64,000 nt of DNA, taken from positions 15,295,381-15,359,380 of the forward strand of contig CM036221.1 of the NCBI GenBank assembly GCA_020631735.1, written 5' to 3'. Every line of letters begins with the position of its first letter. Position 1 is the first letter of the stretch. This DNA comes from Saccharum officinarum (lineage: Eukaryota; Streptophyta; Magnoliopsida; Poales; Poaceae). The notes beneath the pieces were generated by a model. It was not told where the DNA came from. It saw only the letters and a list, made by a program, of their open reading frames with translations, and did not search any database. This document shows, in pieces, positions 1 through 12,316 of the stretch. The translations under genes were made by a program, and so were the position numbers.

Positions 1-3000
1 AATCCAAGTACAACATTTAAAAATGAACTTCAAGTTTGAGGTTGAATTTGAGTTCCAAAACTTGACCTAAGTTTTCCAATTCAAATTTGAATTCAAATTA
101 GGATGTTTATTAAAATGAATTTATAATTCAAATTTGGTTCAAACAAATGTGGCATTGGGAAGGTCAAGTGTGATTTGACCCAATGGTACATTTGGATGAT
201 AGTTGTGATTTATGCCCTATATACTTTGATGGCGTCATGATTTGTTTTAGTGTGATTGCTAATTAATAACCAATTAAGTAATAACAATTATTAAGTTAAT
301 TATTTTTAACACCCTAGTTCTTGTAACCCATGTTTCAAGTAGTGAAACATAATGTTTCATTCTTTCTTTAACCTAACCCTTCTTCTATCTCCCAATCTAT
401 CGAGTTTCTCTTCTTGTCTTTAGCAAAGTTGGAGTTCTTGAGATGAGGAGCAACTTTCCTTTTTGGAGCTTGACCTAATTCTGCTTGAATATTGATCAAA
501 TTGGGGAGGGGAATTGTTGTTCTTGATTTGCAACATGTGCAACATGTTGCAGTGTTGCAATGTTTCAAGTCCTACCCCTCTCTGTTTCCTCTCTGCTCAC
601 CGACGCCGCCACCTCTTGCTTGCCGCCTGTCGCTCTTGCCTCCACCGCTTAGCCGCGCGCGGACACGCAACAGCCGCCTGCCCGAGTCACGAGCTCGAGC
701 TGGCCGCCTAGAAGCCACTCGGCTTCACCTCCAAATTCTAGAGTCGGTCGTCTCCTTCTCCTTTTTTTCTCTGTTCGCCACCGCCACCATCGAGAAGAGC
801 TCGTCGGAGCAATTCACCTCCATCCCTCCACCGTTTCCAAATTCACCTCGCCACCATGCCTGCAACCCTTCTGCGCCCCGATTAAGGCCACCGGCACCAC
901 CCCGCACCACCCCAATCCCCCCCCGCGCCACTTTCTTCTCCAGAGCCGACAAAAGCGCCGCCGTGAGCACCTCACCGTGGCCAAGCCACCTCGGCTACTC
1001 TCCGTGCCATCTTCTTTCCATTTTATGATCCTTATGTCACCCTAATGATCATGCTCACGTTCTTTCCTATAGTGCACGAGCAGACAAGCCAGAACACCCT
1101 CGTCTTCCTCGGTTCGCGCCACCGGAGTTGCCATCGCCCACGGCAGCCGTGACCGCTCCGTCTCCGCTTCCATCTTCTAGCCGAGCTTCGTTTGGTGAGC
1201 ATCCTGGATGGATAGAGATCGTGAGCTAGGTCGATTAGGTCGGGGTTTGGCTGGAGCGCAATAGCGCCGGCGTGCTCTGCTCCGCCGTGTCGCCACGACC
1301 GCGGGCGAGTTCGTCCCGAACCTCTAGCTACCCGATTGTCCCCTCGGGCAGGCATGTGAGCTTGAGAGCTACGCTTAGGGAGCGAGATCGTCACCAGAGA
1401 GGTCACCAGCGGGCACCATCGTCATCACCAGAGATCACCGGACCGCTACGGACATCGACGTGCCTCTCACCGGCCGCAGGAGGAAGAGAAGAGGATGTCA
1501 GGGGGTGCGAATGGAGAGGTGAGTTCAGCTGTGTTCTTGGCTTTGTCGGAGAGTTCACCGGTCGTGAGCTCTGGCTAGCCAGAGTCAGCACTGTCGTGAC
1601 AGCCTAAGCAGGGGAGAAGGGGAAGGCGTGGGCCAAATCGGCCTTGGGCCTCGGCTATGAGCACGGCCGACTCGGGCTGGCCAAGAGAGAAGAGGGGGAG
1701 AGAAGGAGCTAGGCCACCGGTGCCTTGGGCCTGGCCGAGTTAAGAGAGGGAGAAAGAGGAGCGGGCCGCCTATTCGGTTGGGCTGGGCCGAGACAGAGTA
1801 AAGAGAGGTTTTCTCTTTTCTTTTTTTCAGAAATGCTATTAAGTATAAAATCTTATAAAAATTATAACTAAATAATTAATGCTGGTAAAATTGTGAAACT
1901 TTTTGTACGAGCTATTCATGATGTGCTTAATCTAAGAAAAATATAAAACTGAGAAAAACAGTAAGTTTGCTATGTTCAAAAATTCCAGGTTTTAATTAAG
2001 AAATGCAACTTACATAATTTTTGTAGCTTAAAATATAACTCCAAAATTCATGAAATTTTATGAGTATGTTTAACCTGCTGTTAGGAATCTACAAAAAAAA
2101 GTTTGGCACTGTTTTGAGATAAAATGATCTGGTCATTAAAGAAGAATTGATTTATGAATTAATAAAATATGAAAATGATTTCCTTAACATCTTTTAAATT
2201 GTTGTTATGGAATTTTGGGTTGATTGGAGACTTGGAGCACTTTACCCTTGCTGTTCCGAGGCATTGCTATGCAATGATTAAGTAATATCTTTCATCATGA
2301 TAGTTTATAATGTTAGGGTAGAATAAACACCTTTTAATCTTGAAATGTTTTAAATTGCTTTGTGAAGTAATTGACTTGTAATTAGTGAAGGAAAGTTGTA
2401 CTCAAGTAGATAGTTTGATAAGTCACTTTAATACATGTTTTATGTCATGTAAGCATCATCATTGAAGCATGCATCTTTATTTAACGTATAGTGAACGAGT
2501 GTAGAGAACCGCTAGTTGAGCCGACCTCTGAGACGGGTTATCACTCAGAGGTAGTTGGGTTGGAGAGGTAGTTGGGTTGGAGAGTAGAGCTGGTCTTGAC
2601 ACGGCTGACAACCCCGACACTGCAGGCAAGCCCCGGAGCATAAACCATTTCTTATGTTTTATAAAATGTTTATCACATAAGTCTTATGAATGGTACGTTT
2701 AAGTATTAGGAGTTGAATGATAAACATTTGATGCATGACTACCTTGTTATTCATATTCACCCATGGTACTTATGTTAAAGTATTATTTGTTAAGATGCTT
2801 AACCTTGCTTAGACGAAAAATGCTAGTAGTAGGTTTCCTAAAGCAAAGTTCAACCTGAAGTATGAGGATGATCATGACTTTTAAACTTAGACCGGGCGGA
2901 ATTTTGGCTTACGTTACGGTTTGAGGCCTGACGTAGTGACCCCGCCTGTGTCGATTGAGGACCGTACCGTTATAGTCCTGTCTGTGATCATGATTTGTAG

Positions 3001-3998
3001 TACTAGCCACATACTCCGGTAAGCCCAACACCTAGGCTATTCCTTTATGGGAAATAATAATCGTGCACTAGGAGTGGAGAGATGGCGAGAGTACCGTGTA
3101 AAACACTCCTGTGAATCCGTCAGGGACGAACGACGCAATAGAGTGGGTACTGTGCTCTCGGGTAGCGCTGGACCGGTTCCCGTATAGGAGGATCCAAGTG
3201 AGGGTTGATGTATGCAGGCGCGGATCCGGGCCTAACCCTGCATATGTCGTGTGGTAAGGAAACCCTAGCTGGGCCAAACTGATTCGAATCGTCGCAGCTT
3301 CTCGGTGAAGAAAACTTGATCAACTGTATTGCATCGTAGTTAATCCACAGTAACTTTAGCTATGAGATCATGTTGTGATGAGAATAATGAAGTGCTTGGA
3401 ATTAGAATAGGTGCTAAGGGAGATTTCTTTAATATTAAATTAAAGCATAAAACTTTGAAAGTAAGGATCAACATTAATGCGGCTTTTCAGCAAAAGTATT
3501 CTCGATCTTGCAACAGACTCACCTTGATTCCCCTTACCTTGCATATCCTTGGAGTCTTTCCTTTTTGTCGGTTAAGTCTTGTTGGGTACCCTCGGTACTC
3601 AGGGTTTGTTAAACCCTTGTTGCAGGTGAACAACATGAGCAGGCTGACACTAGACTCTGCTATATGTTGGTTCCTGAGGAAGAGTCCCAGCCGTGAGAGT
3701 GTTGAAGTGCACCCTAGGGCAGGGTGAAGTTTTTTTGGTGATGTAATCTAAGGGATGTACCCTCCTTTTGTTACCCCACTGCCTGTATGGCAAAACTATA
3801 GTCTGTAATAATGATGGTTTGTAAGAACTTAATACTGGTTTGTAAACTTATGTTATTGTAAGACTTTCGCTGTACTCTGATGTAATAAATTTATATATTT
3901 GTATAATTGTCGTAATCCTACAATACTACTGTAATTGATCCTGCTCGAAAGACGAAACGTGGATGATTTGGGTTTCCCGAGGAGACCCGACAAACTAT
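1..3998. mobile_element. Probable long LTR of a Ty3/gypsy-type retrotransposon (left end outside window)
   Basis: No coding frame here looks real. The composition shifts in blocks: AT-rich (1-500), pyrimidine- and GC-rich with proline-like shadow frames (560-1600), purine-rich (1610-1800), AT-rich, then a moderately GC-rich stretch from about 2880 to 3340. A short tandem repeat lies near 2550-2583. Such blocks resemble the multi-kilobase LTRs of Tekay/del-type gypsy elements in grasses. The right edge is placed where the sequence reads ...GAGACCCGACA, a CA-type LTR end. No partner LTR is in the window, so this is inference. It could also be the internal part of a non-autonomous element. Confidence 0.4.
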
Positions 3999-4710
3999 CG
4001 AGTTATAGGGCACTCATATGCTACTACCAGATGTCTGAAAGACAATGGTAAGTACATGTGGACCATATGATTCAGATGGTTCTGCCACATAAACATTGAA
4101 TCCGGATGGGTGTGTCATGTACTGCCAGAATCACGTTTAGTTCACGACGCGGCATTCACGTAGTTGTCTTCTCCATTCTTTTCGTTTTGAGTCGTAGTAG
4201 AAGCTATGGGCACCGCTCGTTCGATCGTGGGATGGTGCGATCTTATAGGGAGTGGTATGCATGGTGATGTGTTCTCTGTGGCTGTAAGCCAATCTTTACT
4301 TTGTATAAATTGTGATCAATAGAGTCTAAAAAAGCTGCGCTGTTGCGGCACCAAAACTTCTATGCCACTGATCGTGTGCGCTTGTGTTCACCGTTTCTGA
4401 TCACCTTCCTCTTCTCCGGTGACAGATTCCAGCGAGAGGGAGTCATCACATGATGCAGGAGGGAAAAATAGCATGTAAACAAGAGAATAATGGAAAAAGT
4501 GATGCATGATTTTTCACCTTGCGTACCCAAGTTGATGGGGGTCTTGTGTCAGGTTCCTCCCACAACATGTACGTACGAAGTGGTCAGGGCTTAAATGCCA
4601 AGCAGTTCGACCAGTAGCATTGGAAGAATGGGAGGATTGATAGTAGAATGACGCTGAAAAATTCCTCAATAATACATGCATGTTTGCTCGTACCGTGTAA
4701 CTCAGATGAC
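3999..4710. other. Unassigned intergenic DNA
   Basis: I see no gene, clear repeat or terminal inverted repeat. The ORFs are short and lack codon structure. Confidence 0.4.
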
Positions 4711-5139
4711 ATGAACCTTAGTTCATTTGGGGAATTCGAGGATAACCATTGCTAGGAGGAAGGCCGGGCAAAGTCGGCGTGGAAGGAGACCAGAGCATTT
4801 GGGGAATTGGATTCGGGGCGAGGTTTTACCCCTCAGCGCCCTGTTGTCGAAGAAGGGGGAATTAGGAGATAGGATTGTCTTGTTATTGCTTGCCCTTCCA
4901 TGGCTCATTACAGAGTATAAATAGGCTATCGAAGACAATGAGTGTCCTAATTCCTAGCTCCTTGAATTCCAGTATAGCCATTAATCACCTAAATCCCAGC
5001 CTAGCCACTGATCGCTGCTGAATCAGTGCTGATCAAATCTGGCCGCGATAACTGTGCCCCCTCTGGTCACCATGTAGCAAATCACCATACAACCCCTCGG
5101 CTGCCCCACATGACATTTCTCCCCCCCCTTCAGAGCAGC
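4711..5139 (+). repeat. Copia-LTR-like repeat, copy a
   Basis: The block starts TGAACCTTAGTTCATTTGG and contains a TATA-like AGTATAAATAGG (about 4914-4925). It ends near a CAGAGCA stretch that resembles the copia primer-binding site. A diverged copy in the same orientation starts at about 6279. I infer LTR-derived sequence; no polyprotein is recognisable nearby. Confidence 0.45.
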
Positions 5140-5422
5140 TTAGGAGATAGGATTGTCTTGTTATTGCTTGCCCTTCCATGGCTCATTACAGAGTATAAAT
5201 AGGCTATCGAAGACAATGAGTGTCCTAATTCCTAGCTCCTTGAATTCCAGTATAGCCATTAATCACCTAAATCCCAGCCTAGCCACTAATCGCTGCTGAA
5301 TCAGTGCTGATCAAATCTGGCCGCGATAACTGTGCCCCCTCTGGTCACCATGTAGCAAATCACCATACAACCCCTCGGCTGCCCCACATGACATTTCTCT
5401 CCCCCCCCTTCAGAGCAGCTTA
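5140..5422 (+). repeat. 278-bp tandem duplication of the 3' part of copy a
   Basis: Bases 4862-5139 are repeated almost exactly from 5140. The second unit also contains the TATA-like box and ends in a C-run followed by CAGAGCAGCTTA. Near-identity suggests a recent tandem duplication. Confidence 0.85.
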
Positions 5423-5496
5423 CCCATGAGCTGTCGTAGACGCGACCTAAGGTTAAGCCTTTTACATCTCGGCTTACCTTTGTTATTTAAAAGTAA

Positions 5497-5604
5497 AAAA
5501 AGGGCAAACCCAGTGCCAGAGGCTCCCACACGAGTGGGGTCTGGGGAAGGGGAATAACCGAAGCAAAGCCTTACCTCCGTAGAAATTCTGCAGAGAGATA
5601 TGAA
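5497..5604 (-). mobile_element. Au-SINE-like fragment
   Basis: Read on the minus strand, the block has the pattern typical of the 3' half of the Au SINE family in grasses. It reads AAGGCT, then CTTCCCCAGACCCCACTC, then TGGGAGCCTC, then CACTGGG, then GCCC and a T-run at 5499-5510. No intact Pol III A/B boxes were recognised, so it is probably 5'-truncated. Confidence 0.55.
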
Positions 5605-6278
5605 ATAAATTTAAACTACAAACTAAAATATGAAAGAAATTTGAACTGTAACTATGTCCTCCTAGATCCCATGGAAAAAGCCCAACTGCTGACTTCATGT
5701 GAGATGAAGAGGAGAGGATGTACCAATCCACTAGCCCACTGGGCGCCACCAAGGCGTGTGCCAAAACAAGAACTGAAACAGCTAGCTGCTACATTGCTCT
5801 GGTCGTTCGCCAGGCCTGGAGGCCCCATCCCCAGACCTCTACTTCAATGGGAGCCATAGGTCGCATAGGCGAGGTCGAGTGGTTGAACATGCAATGCAGC
5901 GACGAGCTGAGCAGCATGTGCATCTTCCGCACCACCCGACGGACAAGGAACCCTCACCCTGCTGCTTGTAGGCGTACCACTGCCTGCTCCTCTGATGATG
6001 ACCATGTGATGGACCTAGAGGTAACAGCCAGACACTTCTCCTGACGCAGAGACTGCACTCGCAGGCGTGCCAGGAGTCCACGTGCTGTTGGCTGTAGGCG
6101 TAGTGCCGCAAGGGCATGTTCCAACGCCTTGAGCAACACCACTAACCGATCCAGCATGGTGGACATATGACGGAGCAGCTCAGACATGTGACGATGCCCA
6201 TCAAGGAGGATGTGAAAGTTGTCGGTAGCAGAAGCCACAGGCTTGGATTGAAACCAAGGCAAGTGGATACTAGATGCG
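5605..6278. other. Unassigned DNA between the two LTR-like copies
   Basis: A 102-codon minus-strand frame (5954-6262), leucine- and histidine-rich, is the longest open stretch. I do not recognise it. It may be residual internal sequence of a small LTR element, or chance. Confidence 0.3.
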
Positions 6279-6690
6279 ATGAACCTTAGTTCATTTGGGG
6301 TGGAGGATAACCATTGCCAGGAGGAAGGCCGAGCAAAATCGATGTGGAGGGAGACTAGAACATTTGAGGGAATTGGATTCGGGCCGAGATTTTACCCCTC
6401 AGTGCCCTGTTGTTGAAGAAGGGGGAATTGGGAGATAGGATTGTCTTGTTATTGCTTGCCCTTCCATGGCTTATTACAGAGTATAAATGGGCTACCGGAG
6501 ATAATGCGTCTCCTAATTTCTAGTTCCCTGAATTCTAGTCTAGCCATTAATCACCTAAGTCCCAACCTAGCCGCTAACATGTGCTGAATCAGTGCTAATC
6601 AAATCTGGCCGCGGTAACTGCGCCCCCTCCGGTCACCATGCAGCCGGTCACCATGCAACACCCCGGCTGCCCCACATGACATCAGAGCAA
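6279..6690 (+). repeat. Copia-LTR-like repeat, copy b, with PBS-like end
   Basis: This is a diverged direct repeat of copy a, starting TGAACCTTAGTTCATTTGG. It includes AGTATAAATGGG (about 6479-6490) and the shared CCCCACATGACAT end. It is followed at 6681-6689 by ATCAGAGCA, which resembles the tRNA-iMet primer-binding site of copia elements. No gag follows, so the unit is a remnant. Confidence 0.45.
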
Positions 6691-7616
6691 TGCAAGGCCG
6701 GCCGATATAATATTATACTGGGAGGTTTGCCTATAAGGTCCTCTTCACTAACATTTTTTTGTCGAGCCCACACACAAATGTCTTTATATGCATATTCAAA
6801 GAACTTTGATTAAAAGTAGAAAAAAATGATGGACAAAATAAACATGAGTTGCATGCACGGAATGCATCTTTTATATTACTCACTGTCGTGTTTGTCAAAT
6901 CTCCTCCATCTGATCGAGCAACAGATGAACCATTGTTATTTGATTCACAAGTACCTAAAAACAAACATGCAGATCAGGTCTAAAAAATACATCACTGATC
7001 TCCTTTACTATATTATTCACAAGGCATTGTTCTACTATTATGTTAGAATAAAGTATAGATAGGTACAATATAATTGGGAATAGAGTCCTAAAGATACGAT
7101 AGGTTTAGGAATAGTATTCTACTCCAAAGTAGATTTAGATCCTACTCAATCATAGGACATGTATCAACCGGACTATATAATGAACACAAGCGGCAACCTA
7201 AGGGTAATCTAGGCCATTCTAGTTATTTTTTACAAATATAATCCCCACTCCCTTAATAGAAGGTCAGCATTTAATTTAAAATGAAGTAACAAAATCAAAA
7301 GAAACATCCCTTCAATTGAATTTAACAGTTATTTAGTTAAATAAATACACCTTGAATCATATGAAAAGTGACAGAGGATCACACAGGACTTATGACCACC
7401 ACTGAAATGAATCAATCAACAAATCACTTATGCTCTGTTTAGTTTCAACTTACAACGGATTTTATATAAAAAACAAAGAAACCTAACAACATAAATTTGG
7501 ACACTACAAAGACAGTGTTTTGTGAAAGAACACCACCACACGAAGAAAGAAGTATGGAAGTAGAGATATTATAAAGTAATAAAATGATACTTTGAACTGT
7601 ATACTTGGTGATTTAT
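6691..7616. other. AT-rich unassigned DNA
   Basis: No gene was found. TGTTAGAATAAAG at 7041 followed by about 200 bp resembles the start of a copia LTR, but I could not find a matching end. Confidence 0.3.
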
Positions 7617-8339
7617 TTTTCAAGCATGACTGTACAACTCAACAAATCCGTATGACCAGAAAATTTTTCAAGCACTTTTTCAGCTGCAGTATGACTGTAG
7701 AACTCAACAAATCCGTATCCTGGAGACCGTCCAGATTGCTTACGGCGAATAACTCAGTTGCCACAACCTGTATATAGAACGTATCATTAGCTATTATGAC
7801 CTATATACATATATTACTGCAAGTTTGGACTTTTGGGTATATATACGAATCCGATTCCGATCCAAATAGAGAGGAAAGAAAATGTAGAACTGCATCACAA
7901 GATAGCTAGGTATTCACGTCTCAAAAAAAAAGATAGCTAGGTTTTCACTTAAACGCACCAAATTATTAAGTATCCCCTGCTTGCTCATGCGCAGCCCGAT
8001 CGAGTAAAACGGGGCACAACATTTTGCGTTTTGGAAACGAACGAACGCATCAACAGATAATTAAATTGCAATTTTCAGTTACGTTGGCGGCCGGATCGGA
8101 TCGGATGATATTTGTCACGTCAATCAAAGGAGAAAGATGCATGCAAATTAAAGGAAGGAGCGCTGATCAGATCGGCTCGGTGACAAACAGCACGGCCGTG
8201 GCAAATTAAGATCGATCAGGGCTTGCGAGTTGCCGTACGTGCTCACCTCGATCGGCGGTGTCGCGGAAGCAGCTGTGGATCGGAGGTACATCTCGTCCAT
8301 CCAGTCCAGTCGTAATGGAGGTTGCTGACCCAGATCCAT
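7617..8339 (-). pseudogene. Remnant of an RBP45/47-like RRM RNA-binding protein gene
   Basis: Two exon-like pieces are visible on the minus strand. The first (8339-8247) opens with ATG, encodes a WMDEMYL stretch like helix 1 of RRM1 in RBP45/47 proteins, and ends exactly at a GAG|GTGAGC donor. The second starts after TATATACAG at 7767 and encodes VIRRKQSGRSPGYGFVEF and then SHTAAEKVL, the end of RRM1 with an RNP1-like octamer (PGYGFVEF). Spliced in phase 0, exon 2 is out of frame by one base just before VIRR, so a 1-nt deletion is likely. A local duplication then disrupts the end of the exon and the frame stops at 7617. The first beta-strand of the RRM and all later exons are missing. The family binds oligo(U)/poly(A) RNA in the nucleus; this copy is very unlikely to be functional. 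The exon-1 match is weaker than the exon-2 match. Confidence 0.5.
7626..7718. repeat. 28-bp direct repeat inside the RRM remnant
   Basis: Bases 7626-7653 and 7691-7718 match at 27 of 28 positions. The duplication repeats the RNP1-coding stretch and creates the premature end of the remnant. Confidence 0.9.
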
Positions 8340-8751
8340 GGTCTTGTTCTCCTCCTGCCCGGCCTTACGCGGCGCGGGGGAGCCCAGGGCAGCCGCCGCC
8401 GCCGCCGCGCGCGAACTGGGCGGCGTGCCGATCGGATCGTATAGGGAGAAGAGGTGCTATAGAGAGAGAGAATTTGGAGGCGACTGGAGGGAGGTGCTAG
8501 TGGGTTTCCATTCTACCCTGCTATATATGGGCTGGCCTGTAGGATTATGCAGGCTGACGGAGCGGGCCGGCCCAGAGGGCTGGCGGCGTGGCCCGCGCAA
8601 CTTGCAAGCCCAGACGTGGCCCAACACAGTGCTCAAGAGAAGACAACCACTACCGTCCCCACTCGCCACCTACTCCCTCCCGGCGCTATCCCTCCCCTCC
8701 CCTCCCCACTCCGACACCCAGCCGGGCGCCGGCGAACCCTAACCCTACCCA
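8340..8751. promoter_or_regulatory. Bidirectional promoter region with site II and telo-box motifs
   Basis: This lies between the ATG of the RRM remnant (minus) and the F-box ATG (plus). Four TGGGCY (site II) motifs lie at 8528-8533 (+) and, as reverse complements, at 8569-8574, 8607-8612 and 8618-8623. CTATATATGG at 8521-8530 is a possible TATA. AACCCTAACCCTA at 8735-8747, immediately before the F-box start, is a double telo-box. Site II plus telo-box is a known plant combination for broadly expressed, growth-related genes. Confidence 0.6.
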
Positions 8752-11653
8752 ATGTCCTCGCCGCCGCCGCCGCCGCCGCCCATGGCCTTGGAGGACGAGG
8801 CGCGCGACTGGGCGGAGATGCCGTCGGACGCGCTGGCGGCCGTGTTCGCGAAGCTGGACGTGGCGGAGATCCTGCACGGGGCCGGGCTGGTCTGCCGCGC
8901 CTGGCGCCGCCTCGCGGCCTCGGACCCCACGCTGTGGCGCCGCGTCGACATGACCTACCAGGAGGACCAGCTGCAGGCCGAGGAGGTCGAGGCCATGGCG
9001 CGCGCCGCCGTCGACCGCTCCGCGGGCACCATGGAGGCGTTCGGGGCCGAGACCTTCGTCAACGACGAGCTCCTACGCTACATCTCTCAGAGGTCGGGGA
9101 AGCTTTACCAACTCCGTTTCAATTTTTCGTTTTTTGTTGTTAAAATGATGGATGGACACACAGGCTCTAGCTAATTCGTGGTTCGTACTCACTGTGCATG
9201 ATTACTGCGACCAATTTTGAGGAAATGTTTAATCTTTCTACAGTTTTAGAGCATTCTTTAGCTAAACGTACGATTCCACCTCGAGCTACATTTTCAGCAG
9301 AATGTTGAGGAAATGTTTTATCTTTCTGCATTTCTTTAGAGCATTCTTAGCTAAACGTACGATTCCACCTCAAGCTAGATGTAGAGCAGAGTGTTGGTCT
9401 TCCTCCGTCTGCCTATTTGTGTACAGGATTTGGTTACTTAGGATAAAATGACATGCTGTGAGTAGGTTTATCGGTCTAGAGCTCGGCTCGGTGCTCTAAA
9501 GGAACCGTGAGTCAGTTGCAATCAGATCCGTTGGGATTAGGCAGAATTCGCTATTCATGTGCTATTTCATAGGATATAGAAATTGAATATCTTTGACATG
9601 GAAACTTATATCTTTCCAAAATTTTGTCTCAAAGGAAGAATTAACAGTTCTTCAATAAACTTGTAGGGTCCATGGTGTCTCTCAAAAACCTTCCTCTTGT
9701 AGTTGAAGCATTAGCCATAGCTGCTGGAATGAATCCAATTGCTAGCTGATGAACTTTTCTGCAGTTCATTCTTATGTCTTTGTCACCTTCGGCGAATGGC
9801 AAACCATCTTGTTGTCGCAGACTTCGTTGACCTTTATTCTTTTAGTAACCCTGTTTCATGCATTCTTGACAAGAAACATTCATGTAGTAGGCAGCAAGAG
9901 GACCCTGACTACGCAGATGGTAGTCATGGTTGGTACTGGGGTGAGGCTGTTCACCTTGACACCCCATATTGGGGAAAGTAAAGGAGGGGTAGAGATGGGA
10001 AGGAAGATAACTCTTTGCTTAAGTTCAGGATTACATCTAGGTTTATATTAGCACCCAGTAAACTCTTTGCTTAAGTTCAGATAACCCTTTTTATTTATGA
10101 AGAAATAGGCATCCAAATTTGCATCGACAAGGACTTGAACTTGGTGGGCTGGGTGTACATCCATGCCTTCAACCGAGTAAACTCAGTTCATGTTCCTCCT
10201 CCTGCATATTTGTAATAATAGCTTGATGTTGGATGTTGACTCGACAAATTTGATTGTGCCATGCAGCTTGATATTAGTCTAAAATCATTTACTAGAACTA
10301 GATTCAGCTTATATAGCTATCAAAGGAAAAGATCATGTAATTGAAGTGTCTGGTGCCAAATTATTACTATCATCTGTGATTATTTTCTTTCTCCTACTTG
10401 AAATTACTCGTGTCCTTTAGCATTGTGTAATTATCCAATGCTTGTAAATGAGTTCTTAGTCAGAATTGATATTTTATTTTTGTTGTTTGTTTAGTGTTTT
10501 CTGTGTGCAACTGTTTCCTTCAAGTTCCACTAATTGAACTAGCTCACCTATAAATTTTTTGTGCTGCTGCATTGAATACATTTTTTGGACCCGGTACTAA
10601 CTTTGATTTACAACAGTTACCAGTTTCTGCAAGTTTGAGTTCTCATTTATGCTGAGATCATGCTTATCCCTGTTAGAGGTGTTTTACTGTGGTTCGTTAT
10701 CCTTGCTTTGTTTCAATCCTTTAGCAAGATGTGATACGTAGATTGTTTGTATAGAGTCAACTCACACAGTATTGAGCTATTGATTTTTTTTGTGGATTGT
10801 GTGTTGAATTTTGCCTCCTAATTAGGTTTAGATGATTTTTGATATATTGTTGTTGATTGATTTAAGAACTGGCATTGATTTTTACTGAAGTAGTAGCACA
10901 AGTTTTTATTCTGCCTGTTATGATATTAGAAATCAGCTTGGGTCTGACACCTGATTACTTGTGTATTCACTAAAAACAAACTCATCCAGATTTACCCATT
11001 CTGCATGCAGGGCCCCCTCATTGAAGAGCCTCCATCTCTGCTTGTGCCATCATGTCACTAATCAAGGTTTTGCAGAGGCAATTAATGGTTTCCGTCAGCT
11101 CGAGGAGCTAGATGTTACATTCTGCTCATTGAATGGCAGCGTGTGTGAGACTGCTGGGAGAGCCTGCCCACAACTTAAATGCTTCAGGTTGAATGAGCGC
11201 TGGTCTATTCTTCAAAGTGAGTTTGCACCCTACGAGAGCATGGATGATGACACGGAAGCATTAGGGATCGCTAGCACCATGCCTGGGCTCCAAGAACTTC
11301 AGTTGATTGGTAACCAGCTGACCAATGATGGACTCATGGCAATCCTTGACCGTTGCCCTCGCCTTGAATCCCTTGACATTCGCCAGTGCTACAACATACA
11401 AATGGACGATGCGCTGAAATCGAAATGTGCTAGGATACGAGATCTGAAGCTTCCTCATGACTCCATCTCTGACTTCAGGTATCGGGCTTACATCGTCAGC
11501 ATAGCTAACTCTGGCTCTGATTTTGAGTTGGATATGTATGATGATCTGCTGGATGTGGTCACTGAAGATGATGATGCTGATTTTGATGATATGGATGATT
11601 TCGATGACACAGTCTCAGATGGAGGCATGTACGATGATGACTTTGATATTTGA
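8752..11653 (+). CDS. F-box/LRR protein (SKIP19/FBL23-like), two exons
   Basis: The spliced model is join(8752..9092, 11011..11653), 327 residues. Exon 1 ends CTCAGAG|GTCGGG and exon 2 starts after TGCATGCAG; the phase-2 junction restores Arg and leaves the frame open to TGA. Residues about 17-60 form an F-box (DWAEMPSDALAAVFAKL, then VCRAWRRLAASDPTLWRRV), which would bind SKP1 in an SCF ubiquitin ligase. Residues about 115-250 are leucine-rich repeats with LEELDVTFC, LQELQLIGNQLT and LESLDIRQCYNI units, the presumed substrate-binding face. The last 60 or so residues are strongly acidic (Asp-rich) after a YRAY motif. The start at 8752 follows the telo-box; a second ATG at 8782 would skip a poly-proline leader coded by a CCG repeat. 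Length and intron position fit the grass F-box/LRR family as I know it. This is the only apparently intact host gene in the window. Its substrate is unknown. Confidence 0.88.
9219..9394. repeat. 88-bp tandem repeat in the F-box intron
   Basis: The stretch beginning GAGGAAATGTTT at 9219 recurs at 9307, with shared GAGCATTCTT(T)AGCTAAACGTACGATTCC segments. It lies within the 1,918-bp intron (9093-11010), which otherwise shows no gene or element I recognise. Confidence 0.8.
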
Positions 11654-12316
11654 ACCAAGAAATTATTTGGAACAGCTTTTCGGTGCTCCATGTGAAGTGC
11701 TGTGAGTTGGAATGGTTTGGCATCCCCTTGTGTTTGAGATTCAGGTAGTTAGGATGGAATCTCCCTGATGTTTATACTTCTGCGCCTCTCCATTTGTTGT
11801 AAGAAGCTGGAGTAGCTAAAGTGGTTCTAATTGACGTAGACCGGTTGGATTTTTTTTATATTTTGATGAACCTTTTTAATTGATGTTTTAATAATATCTT
11901 AGGGCAAAAAAATGTGTATATACCTCATGGCCATCTTAGAGATGTGAGTACATGTTAGTATGCACTATGGATCAAAACATGCCCTATGGATGTGTCAAAT
12001 TTCAAAAAAAAATGAACAGCCAAAATACATTTTTTAAATTGGTTTTCATATTTTTACCGAGTACATGTTTTCACAGTATGTGGTTTTGCACCGTATATTT
12101 CGCCTGTCAAATTAACGCTCGGCCATTTTGACCGAGATGAGTATTGCCTCAGGACTCAGGTGATGCTAGGAAGCACTCGCCATATGCTCTATATGTGATG
12201 CATATGATTTAGTGAATAGGGTTTAAGCCCCTCTTGGTACTTCTGCTGGTTGCTTTTCAGCCACAGCTCCTCAGCCTACCAGTGATCGTCCCTCAACGAG
12301 AGCCTACAAGCTCTCC
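11654..12316. other. F-box 3' UTR and downstream intergenic DNA
   Basis: T-rich sequence follows the stop, with AATAAT-type polyadenylation candidates near 11888. Beyond about 11950 I see nothing assignable. Confidence 0.4.

Noticed and set aside
492..1607. ORFs of 111-178 codons near the left edge
   Set aside because: Low-complexity Pro/Ser/Arg composition in pyrimidine-rich sequence typical of a long LTR.
8338..9143. Plus-strand ORFs overlapping the F-box promoter and exon 1
   Set aside because: GC-rich shadow frames. The F-box frame alone has domain structure and correct splice sites.
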